From: Symbiodinium natans
Lineage: Eukaryota > Sar > Dinophyceae > Suessiales > Symbiodiniaceae
NCBI GenBank assembly: GCA_905221605.1
Contig: CAJNDS010002178.1
Location: forward strand, 546,497-610,496
Length of the DNA stretch: 64,000 nucleotides
Reading direction: 5' to 3'
Both the position numbers and the translations under genes were made by a program. The notes beneath the pieces are model-generated. The model was given only the letters and a program-made list of their open reading frames with translations, did no database searches and had not been told where the DNA came from. The first letter of the stretch is position 1; the number at the start of each line of letters is the position of its first letter. Positions 39,146 to 47,903 of this stretch are shown piece after piece.

Positions 39146-39403
39146 TTGGGCTGAGTAGAAGCAAGGGAAAGTTCTATGAGCATTACGCTTCCGTGCCTTG
39201 ATGGCATGTTGCTGGCCAAGGCCAGGGTCATGGCCAAAATGGTGCTGGCTTGCCACATTCACGACAAGGTCTTAACGGTGGGCCGAGTACCCAAACCAGA
39301 CCGCGAGGACTGGCTGAACAAGGCCATGTTTCGCAGCAAGTTCGATGGATTTTTGGAATCGTTTGTTGACCATTTGCCAGAGTCCTTTGAGACTCTAGTC
39401 TGA
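39146..39403 (+). CDS. Exon(s) of an unrecognised protein, with stop
   Basis: After ATTGTGCAG a frame reads LGLSRSKGKFYEHYAS. From about 39200 another frame reads AKARVMAKMVLACHIHD, PDREDWLNKAMFRSKFDG, FVDHLPESFETLV and TGA at 39401. A frame change near 39195 implies a short intron or indel. Confidence 0.5.
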
Positions 39404-39491
39404 CGTTGGAACAGGGACATGAGGCGTCTGCCATAGTAAATAATAGTACTGTGCGTGAATGTTCGCCGCCCAGTTGTGTGCCACAACCAAG

Positions 39492-40092
39492 GATCGACCA
39501 GCTGGAACTGTTCGCTCGGCAGCACATTCCCAGCGTCAAAGCCATCCTGGATGAAGTCCAAAATGCACTGTCCCCAAGTGCAGGGTCGTTTCTGAGTGAT
39601 ACTGGTGCGCAGAGCTTGAGTGAGTTGGAAGTCCAGAAGATCCAGCTCTTGAGTGAACAGTACCAGTGTGACCTGAAGAATGACATGGCCCAGTACAGAC
39701 AATTCCGTGAAGGCCATGTGACGCATCTCAGCAAGTGGCACACAGCGCTGGAGGAACACAAAAAGCAAGGCCGAGAACGTGACCGAGCTGCAGCGTCCTC
39801 GTTCCTGTCAAAGTACCTGAAACTGATCCACATCGACCCAGTGTCGACCAAGGCCGACCACTTCAGGAACGAGTTTGTCAAAGAGACCGCCACCTTCATG
39901 AAGAGTGTCCTCGGAGATGTTCCCGACAAGGAGGTGGCCGAGGTGTTCGTCATAGATTTACGATCTCAGGGGGCACTGAAGAAGAAGCTCTTGGAGATGG
40001 CTCTTACAGTGTCAATGGCGTACCCCAACGCACTGAAGCTGATCTCCGAGCCAGTGTTGTGTAGGCACAGGCCAGGCTTGCTGAAACCCTGA
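39492..40092 (+). CDS. Helix-rich unrecognised protein exon, about 200 codons
   Basis: After CCACAACCAAG the frame reads IDQLELFARQHIPSVKAIL, SLSELEVQKIQLLSEQYQ, LKNDMAQYRQFREGHVT, SFLSKYLKLIHIDPVSTK, FVKETATFMKSVLGDV, ALKKKLLEMALTVSMAY. Mostly alpha-helical and charged, with no stop until it enters CCCTAAA-like text at 40090, where a donor is likely. No family recognised. Confidence 0.65.
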
Positions 40093-40164
40093 ACGTTTGA
40101 CAACCGATCAAGCCCGAACCCCCAAGCCCTAAAGCCCTAAAGCCACTGCTCCCACACAGGACAA

Positions 40165-42737
40165 ATGGTTAGGGTCTCTCCTGTCAGTTTGGGGCTTCAA
40201 TCAGGTTTGGGGTCGATTGTCAGAGTCCTCAGGACTCGGAAGTGCAAGAGAGGGTCGGACGGAACGGAAAAGCCTGCCGACGGTGGGGTGGAGCAGTGCG
40301 AGAGCGACTCCTCAAGCAGCGACGATGAGGAGGACCTGTGTGTGCAGCCAGGGTCCTCTCCAGCCTCAGAGTCGCAGCTGCCCGAAACAGGGTCCCGCTC
40401 CAGCGTCTCCCTGACAACGATGCAGAAGAAGCAGCTTCTGTCGGGTGACCTTCGGTTCTTGGGCCGGATGCTCGAGGATTCCCTGCAGGCCCAGAAGTTT
40501 CAGAACTCAGTAAAGCAGTCCTGCGCAGCTATTGTGTGTCTGCCGAGTCCTGCGTCCTGCGTCTCTGTCATTGTCAGAGCCGGCGTCCCTGTTGCTGTTA
40601 GTTTTTGTGTCTTTGGAATGTCGCGTCGCATGCGTGTGACATGTCAGAGGTACCGGACATCCACATCAAGATGAGCTACGTCGCCACAGTGTCACCGTGC
40701 CAAATCCTGCATGGTCGACTCACGAGGGATTTCCATGCGTTAGTGCCTGTGCACGGAGACAGCTGGCTGGAGTACACGAGCTTTGTGCGAGGCGGCACCA
40801 ATGTACCGCCGGCGAACACATACACCAAGATGTCTTTCCAGGCCGCGCAAGCGGCACGGACCCACAAACTGTGTGACAGGTCCACGGTGCGCAACGTGGG
40901 CATGAACCAGCGTGCACAGCTCGGCCCTGACGCCGTTGCTGTTATGTTGGACGAGTTTCTGCAGAAGCTTCCTGCGGACAACAGTGTTCGAGCTGTGAAA
41001 TTGTATGGGGTGTGCTGCGGAAACCCCGATTGGTCCAGTGGCTTCCTCCAGACCCTATGCAATCAACAGCGCAGCGACGCCGTCCAAGTCAAGATGGCCG
41101 CCGTGCTTGCCGATGTCAAAGAGCACAGAGTCACCATCAACAAGGTGCACGCTGTGGAGACTGTCGTCCCCTTCTTGCAGTGTCTGCGTCTGCCAGACTA
41201 CCGGCCACTGGGGCCAACGCCTCCAGGCTGGGAGGGTCAGGAGCCATCGAAAAGAAAATTGTGGCAGGAGTTGGAGAAGGTTCGCGCCCAACTCAGTGTC
41301 AACTGCGAAATCACGGACACCGGCTCATTGCGGTTGAAGGACTGCCCTGCGAAGCTGGCTGGGATTGACAGTGTCAAAACCGCCCGTACTCAGTTCCAGG
41401 CAGCGTCACAGTCACTGGGTGAGCCCGAAAGCACCACTGCCAGTGTCCAAGCTTCTGAGCCAGCGCCCATGGACCGCGTCAGTGTGAATGAGGACGAGGC
41501 GTTGACGCACACAGCCTTTGAAGCCAGATACAGCGTCGAGAGCAAGTCTGCGGCAAGCCCTCGAAACTTCTTCTTCGTGCTGGCCAAGTTGAAACCCCAG
41601 CAAGAGTGTACGGAGTCGGAGTCAAGGACAGACACACACCTCACGCTTTGGATTTCCAACGAGACCGACAGCGTCATCAAGATGCCGGCGAACTCGGAGG
41701 TTTGTGGCTTGGGGAGGATGGTCTTCAAGCAGCTGTCGGGCCAGGGCATTGACAGTGTGCAAGGTCAGAGGGCTGTGAAATGGGATTTCGCTGGCGCCGC
41801 AGGAGTCGGGGTCGCGGCCAACACCTTCAAGCTTGCTTTCGAGAAGCCCGGAACAACAGGCTATCGTGCTAAAACATGTTCACAGTGTCTCAGGCCGGGT
41901 ACCAGTCTGGATTTCTCGCGATACATGTCATGATGCTTGAGACGATTCGTGTTGTTGCTGCGCTAGTAGCCACCTGCCACGTGCCCTCAACCACTCTGTG
42001 CCAGGGACCTGCAGATCAATCCGGGAAAGACTTTGCGGCCGGATTTCTTGCTATGGAACATGAAGACGACAGTGTCCTCCAGCAAGGCCTTGTCTTTCCA
42101 GCCGCTCACGCCCGTGGCGGCAGTTCTGGCAGAGGGCGAGTGCGAGCCTGAGAAGATCACCGTCGACAACGTCATCTTGGCAGCAGGTTTGTTTGCGTTT
42201 GCCACGAACCTCCGCATGACTGGTCCCTCCTGATGTTTGTGTGTCTGTGTGTGTCTGTGTGTCTGTCTGTGCCTGTGAGCGTCTCTATGTCCGTGTCTGT
42301 GCCAGTTGTTCTGTAACCAAGGCTGGTGGCTTCTTGATTCCCAAAGTCCCGGATGATGCGGAAGCCGATGGTGTTCTTTTGCCACTGTCGCTGCCATTGT
42401 CATCCAAGTTCTTCTTGGCTCCCGTGCTGAACACCAACCAGGCCAGGATCAGGGCCAGTGTGAGTGGTCATGTCCATGGACAAGGCAACAAGTTTGGCCT
42501 CAGCAGTGTAGTACAGTGAACTCACAGAAGGAGAAGCGAAGACAAGAGTTGCGGGATGCCAAGGTCGGAGTGTCAGCAGCTCTGGCCACCGATGCAAGTG
42601 AGGCCGCGCAAGGGCAGAAGCAATTCGTTTTGCAGCCTACAAACGACAGTGTTGTGCTCTTGGCTTTTACAAAAAATGCAATGGAAATCCCAGCCAAGTC
42701 ACTCATCCGAGTCGATGCCGCAGTCAGAGTCGGCTGA
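40165..42737 (+). CDS. Large multi-exon unrecognised gene
   Basis: Exon about 40220-40530: acidic Ser run (CESDSSSSDDEEDL), KKQLLSGDLRFLGRML. Main exon 40649-41885, after TGACATGTCAG: VPDIHIKMSYVATVSPCQ, DFHALVPVHGDSWLEY, SVRAVKLYGVCCGNPDW, KLWQELEKVRAQLSVN, HLTLWISNETDSVIKMP. A GT-AG intron (41886-42004) joins in phase to 42005-42186 (DLQINPGKTLRPDFLLW, EPEKITVDNVILA). Further exons about 42322-42480 (GGFLIPKVPDDAEADGV) and 42516-42737 (QKEKRRQELRDAKVGVS, NDSVVLLAFTKNAMEIPAK, TGA). The C-terminal part could be beta-rich. I cannot name a family; exon links after 42186 are tentative. Confidence 0.6.
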
Positions 42738-43329
42738 CTCTTTGTGTACTTGCCCTGCCCGGCCTGCCCGCCATATGACATATGAAGGATGATAAATACC
42801 CCTAGTGTTGCAAAGTAAAGAGAAGCGCCCCGAGATGATCAGATGTGCGTTTTGTTCGATAAAACGATGAGAGTACTAAAAGAACGATAACGTGCAGAAT
42901 AATGAGAAAAGTAAACAAGACCGATGTCGTATGTCAGGGATATTTTCCAGAATAGGGGGGTTTCATGCTTCCGCATATGGAATGGCCTGGCATGGCGGTA
43001 CGGCGTGCCACAAGGCAAATGACAGCCGGTCAATAGCCGTGTCCGTGTCCGGAACCCTGGAAGCATCCTGTTTCACACAGAGATGCGCTTTCTAATTTCC
43101 TGCGAATCACTGTCAGAGTCAGACTACCAGGTCGCTGTCAGACTCGAAAAAGTCCTGCTTTGCACTCTATGGCGCTTGATTGCTTCAGCAGCAACACTGA
43201 GCAGTGTCCTTGTTTCATGTTTCGCAACGTGACAGCCCGGCAGGTCAGCTTCCAGAACAGTCTCGCCAAGACCGCTGCAGCAGTTTCGGAAAAAAAAAAC
43301 AAACATGATGTCTTCAGTGTCAGCAGTGT
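42738..43329. other. Unique sequence without a supported gene
   Basis: Moderately AT-rich 42780-43000, then a stretch with overlapping open frames on both strands up to the microsatellite. No frame has convincing composition. Probably the 3' flank of the preceding gene and the edge of the satellite block. Confidence 0.6.
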
Positions 43330-43735
43330 CAGAAAGGAATTTGTGTGTGAGTGTCTGTGTTTCTCTGTGTGTCTGTGTGTTTGTTTGTGTGTTTCTGCGT
43401 GTGTGTTTCTGTCTGTGTCTCCGTGTTTGTGTCTGCGTGACAGTGTGCGAACCTGTGTGTGTGTGTGTGTCTGTGTGTGTGTGTGTCTCTGTGTGTGTGT
43501 GTGTGTCTCTGTGTGTGTGTGTGTGTGTCTGTGTGTGTCTGTGTGTCTGTGTGTTTGTGTGTGTGTGTGTGTCTGTGTGTGATTGTGTGTGTGTGTGTGT
43601 CTGTGTGTGTCTGTCTGTGTGTGTGTGTGTGTGTGCGTCTGTGTGTCTGTGTGTGTGTGTGTGTGTCTGTGTGTGTGTCTCTGTGTGTATCTGTGAGCGT
43701 GTGTCCGTGGTGCGTATATCTGCCTGTCTGCCTGC
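43330..43735. repeat. GTGTGTCT microsatellite
   Basis: GTGTGTCT/GTGTCTGT simple repeat. Long open frames in several phases (Cys-Val-Ser or His-Thr-Asp) are repeat artefacts. Confidence 0.97.
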
Positions 43736-43736
43736 G

Positions 43737-45545
43737 TGCACACTTCGAGTGTCACTGTCAGAGCATGGTCACACCCTTCTAAAGACCCCCACCTACATTC
43801 GGCACACGGTCCACCATACTGTGTCGGATGCCGCTGAGCTGGCCGTCATGCGGGGGGGACTGACGCGAAACCAGCACCCTTCAGGCCAACGCTCCCCCAG
43901 GACCGGGGGGAGTATGACAGCAAGGCACATGGGCTAAGCGCTTGCTGGGGGTGTGACTGCTGTGTGAAGACACGGCAACAGGTCAGAGTCTGACCCAGAC
44001 AGAGTCTGTGTCAATAAAGAGGGAGGCCGCACTGTGCGTGATGCGTACTCCTGCCTGTCTTCTTTGTGCTTGCGCGTGTTGTCTGTGTCTGTGTCAGTGC
44101 ATGGTCACCCCCTTCCAACGACCCCCACCTACATTCGGCACACGGGCCACCACACTGTGTCGGATGCCGCTGAGCTGGCCGTCATGCGGGGGGAACTCGA
44201 CAAAAAGCACCCTTGAGGCCAACGCTCCTCCGCAGGTCCGGGGGGAGTATGACAGCAAGGCACATGGGCTAAGCGCTTGCTGGGGGTGCAGCTGGACTGC
44301 TGTGTGGAGCTGTGTGCTGGCACACCGTAGCACCCAGTCAAGGTCAGAGTCAAAAAAGGGAGGCCGTGCGTGCTGCGTTCTCCTACCTGTCTACTCTGTG
44401 CCTGTGTGCGTTGTGTGTGTCTCTGTCAGTGCATGGTCACCCCCTTCCAAATACCCCCACCTACATTCGGCACACGGGCCACCACACTGTGTCGGATGCC
44501 GCTGAGCTGGCCGTCACGCGGGGGGAACTCGACAAAAAGCACCCTTGAGGCCAACGCTCCCCCGCAGGCCCGGGGGGAGTATGACAGCAAGGCACATGGG
44601 CTAAGCGCTTGCTGGGGGTGCAGCTGGACTGCTGTGTGGAGCTGTGTGCTGGCACACCGTAGCACCCAGTCAAGGTCAGAGTCAAAAAAGGGAGGCCGTG
44701 CGTGCTGCGTTCTCCTGCCTGTCTGCTCTGTGCCTGCGTATGTTGTGTGTGTCTCTGTCAGTGCATGGTCACCCCCTTCCAACGACCCCCACCTACATTC
44801 GGCACACGGGCCACCACACTGTGTCGGATGCCGCTGAGCTGGCCGTCATGCGGGGGGAACTCGACAAAAAGCACCCTTGAGGCCAACGCTCCTCCGCAGG
44901 TCCGGGGGGAGTATGACAGCAAGGCACATGGGCTAAGCGCTTGCTGGGGGTGCAGCTGGACTGCTGTGTGGAGCTGTGTGCTGGCACACCGTAGCACCCA
45001 GTCAAAGTCTGAGTCAAAAAAGGGAGGCCGCACACCACCCCCACCACTACCCTCCCATATCCGCCACCCCTGGACTTCCGAGCGTGCTGCGTGCTCCTGC
45101 CTGTCTACTCTGTGCCTGCAAGTGTTGTCTGTGTCTGCCTCACTGCAAGGTCGCCCCTTCCAATGACCCCCACCTACATTCGGCACACGGGCCACCACTG
45201 TGTCGGATGCCGCTGAGCTGCGGGGGGAACTCAACAACCAGCACCCTTCAGGCCAACGCTCCCCCGCCCCCGCGAGCCCGGGGGGTGTATGACAGCAAGG
45301 CACATGGGCTAAAGCGCTTGCTGGGGGTGCAGCTGGACTCCTGTGTGGAATACACAGCAGCCGGTCATAGTTTGAGTGAAAAGGGAGGCCGCACACCAAC
45401 CCCCACCACTATCCCCCTGACATCGGCCACCCCCCTGGAAGCGTGCGTGCATGCCTTGCATGCGTGCTGCGTACTCCTGCCTGTGTACTCCGTGCGTGTG
45501 TTGCGTCTGTGTCTGTGTCAGTCACTGTGGTCCAGTTCTTCTATC
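43737..45545. repeat. 332-bp satellite, five copies plus a partial copy
   Basis: The unit contains ACCCCCACCTACATTCGGCA, GTCGGATGCCGCTGAGCTGG, a CACCCTT...GGCCAACGCTCC segment and GGCACATGGGCTAAGCGCTT. Copies start near 43760, 44100, 44435, 44767 and 45160. The middle ones are nearly identical at exactly 332 bp spacing; the first and last are diverged. Open frames on both strands repeat with the unit and are not genes. It separates the gene-dense block from the second telomere-rich compartment. Confidence 0.95.
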
Positions 45546-45599
45546 CGTAGCGTGTCCAAGTGTCCTTCGATTTTCTTCCCCCCCCCGCCAAAAGAGCCA

Positions 45600-46060
45600 A
45601 CCCGTTTAGGGTCTGAGGAAATTTCAAGCCAAAGCTCAAAACCCTAGATGCTCTCATGGGCTTCGGAACTAGGGTGGCGTTGTTTCCAAGACACCCCTGG
45701 CAAGTTTACCCTGAAGCCCATGTCTTGAGCGTTCGACACCGTTCCTGCCTAATACAGCAGCGCAAGACTTCCATAAACACCCTGTTATATTTAACAGGAC
45801 CCCAACCCGAACCAACCTCAAACCCTAAACCCTAAACCCCAAATCCCAAATCCCAAACCCCAAATCAAACCCTGAACCCCAAATCCTAAACCCCAAACCC
45901 TAAACCCCAAACCCCAAACCCTAAACCCCAAGCCTTCATCCCCACCACCTCTTGCCCCTGACGTGTGGAGTTTAGGGTTTAGGGTTTAGGGTTTGGGGTT
46001 TGGGGTTTAGGATTTAGGGTTTAGGGTTTCGGGTTTAGGGTTTAGGGTTTAGGTGGGCAG
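45600..46060. repeat. Telomere-type text, CCCTAAA/CCCCAAA then TTTAGGG
   Basis: C-strand variants with CCCCAAAT words (45819-45932), then G-strand units (45970-46053). No supported exon inside. Confidence 0.88.
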
Positions 46061-46152
46061 GTCCGGGCATGGTGGCCGCGCTGCCCATCGAGCGCAAGCA
46101 CGACATCAGAGCCTTGATTTCGCGCGGGTTGAGGGCTCATCCTCAGGCCCGG
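46061..46152 (+). CDS. Exon with GTTTAGGG donor
   Basis: The acceptor AGGTGGGCAG precedes PGMVAALPIERKHDIRAL then ISRGLRAHPQAR. The next bases are GTTTAGGGTTTGGG. Enters carrying two bases and leaves in phase 0. Clear G/C-ending codons. Not recognised. Upstream and downstream introns are telomere repeat. Confidence 0.66.
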
Positions 46153-46430
46153 GTTTAGGGTTTGGGCCTTGGGGATGAGGGTACAAGGGTTTAGGGTTTA
46201 GGGTTTAGGGTTCAGGGTTTGGGGTTCAGGCCTTTGGGGGGTTGGGGCTTTTGGTTTGGGGTTTAGGGTTTTCAGGTTTGGTGTTTAGGGTTTAGGGTTT
46301 GGGGGTTTGGGGTTTAGGGTTTAGGGTTTGTAGCACTTGTAGGGTTAAGGGCTTGGGATTTAGGGTTCGGGGTTTTAGGGTTTGGGGTTTTAGGGTTTTA
46401 GGGTTTAGGGTTTCAGGGTATCACAAATAG
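46153..46430. repeat. TTTAGGG/TTTGGGG mosaic
   Basis: Degenerate G-strand units from the donor at 46153 onward. Confidence 0.88.
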
Positions 46431-47477
46431 ATTCTGAACGTCGGGGCAGTGCAGGGTTCGAGGATTGCTCCCAGCCAGCATTGACATGAATCTGAAGTTC
46501 GAAAACAACAACCTTACATTAATTAATTATTCACTCATACCCTAAAGGCTCTGAGTTAGGGTTTGGCAGGGTTTTCTGAATATCCGTATGGGCTTTTGCT
46601 GGGTTGCCTGCTAAGTTTATCGTAAGAGTTAAAGTTTTTGCAGGGCGCCTAGTTGCAGCCACGCGCGCCAAGTTGCAGCCACGCGTAGGTAAAAGAGCCT
46701 CCAAGCACGAAGCCCCAAGCGCTAAATCCTCTTCAGCGACCGCTCACATAACCCTCTGCCACCATCAGCCACGCCCTCCAAAACCCTAAGGCCTAAGCCT
46801 CAACCCCTAAGCCCCAAACCACCCTAAAGCACCCGGACTAACCCTAAACCCAAAGCCCTATCAGTCTAGAACCCCAAACCCGAAAGCGCAAAAGACCCTT
46901 TAACAAACTATCTAAGAGAACTTTAAGAACCCCAGTCCAGGCTTCTGGACCCTCGACCCCCAAAAACCTTCTAACACCCTCCTAAACGAACCCTCTTAAA
47001 AAAACCCTTAAATACCCAAAATTCCTAAGAACCCTAAGAACCCTAAGAACCCTAAGACCCCTAAGACCCCTAAGACCCCTAAGACCCCTAAGACCCCTAA
47101 GACCCCTAAACTCCTGAGACCCCTAAACCCCTAAACCCCTAAACCCGTAAACCCCTAAACCCCTAAACCCCTAAACCCCTAAACCCCTAAACCCCTAAAC
47201 CCTAAACCCCTAAACCCTAAACCCCTAAACCCGAAACCCCTAAACCCTTAAAAGCCGGTTTAGGGTTTAGGGTTTAGGGCTAACAGAGGAGAACAAAAGG
47301 GTCCCAAAACGCCTAGACCCTAAACCTTAAACCCTAAAACCCTAAACCCCTAAACCCCTACACCCCTAAACCCCTAAACCCCTAAACCCCTAAACCCCTA
47401 AACCCCTAAACTCCTAAACCCCTAAACCCCTAAACCCCTAAACCCCTAAACCCTAAACCCTAAACCCTAAAGCCCAG
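46431..47477. repeat. Spacer and CCCCTAAG/CCCCTAAA arrays
   Basis: 46431-46640 is unique AT-richer sequence. A possible 40-bp exon (RLVAATRAKLQPR) follows TTTTTGCAG at 46644. 46790-47030 is degenerate. 47030-47108 is a run of the eight-base variant CCCCTAAG, then CCCCTAAA to 47246, and 47330-47470 again CCCCTAAA with CCCTAAA at the end. Confidence 0.85.
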
Positions 47478-47744
47478 GCTTCTGGATCGGCGCGAACTTC
47501 ACCGACGCGTCGCTGGCCGCTGCGGTGGCGGGCTCCTTCGACGGTCTGCCGGCCGAGGTGCAGAGCTTGAAGCCCAGGGTGGAAAAGGGGTTTAGGGCTT
47601 AGGGTTTAGGGTTTGGGGTTTAGGGTTTAGTTTTTCTGTTTTTTCTCAGGCGTTTGGCTCATTGATCCGAGGTCGCGATTGTACACGGTCCCGGGAATTC
47701 AAGTCGATGACCCAGGAAAGAAGGGAGGAAAGAACCCTACTTAA
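47478..47744 (+). CDS. Last two exons of an unrecognised protein
   Basis: Exon 47478-47589: FWIGANFTDASLAAAVAG then SFDGLPAEVQSLKPR, ending GTG GAA AAG GG before GTTTAGGG. The second exon, after TTTTTTCTCAG, reads VWLIDPRSRLYTVPGIQ then DDPGKKGGKNPT and TAA at 47742. The two read in one frame if the intron is GT...AGG (47590-47650). With a donor at 47579 and an ordinary AG, a less natural second frame would be used. Both exons have strong coding character. The intron is largely telomere repeat. Confidence 0.68.
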
Positions 47745-47903
47745 ACACAAAACCCTAAAGCCTTGAATGCCGTAGCACCCCTCAAATTGAACATCCCTTG
47801 ACCCTCTAGAACCACTCCTTCCAGCACACTAAGCCTCACAAACTCTAAGGCCGAAATCCTAAACCACAACCCTAAACAAAACCCATGCATAAGAATACCC
47901 AAG

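Noticed and set aside
43124-43937. His/Thr-rich (minus) and Cys/Val-rich (plus) frames of about 205 codons
   Set aside because: Encoded by the GTGTGTCT microsatellite.
44008-45647. Repeated frames of 150-220 codons on both strands of the satellite
   Set aside because: They repeat every 332 bp with the satellite and are open on both strands at once. No coding signature.
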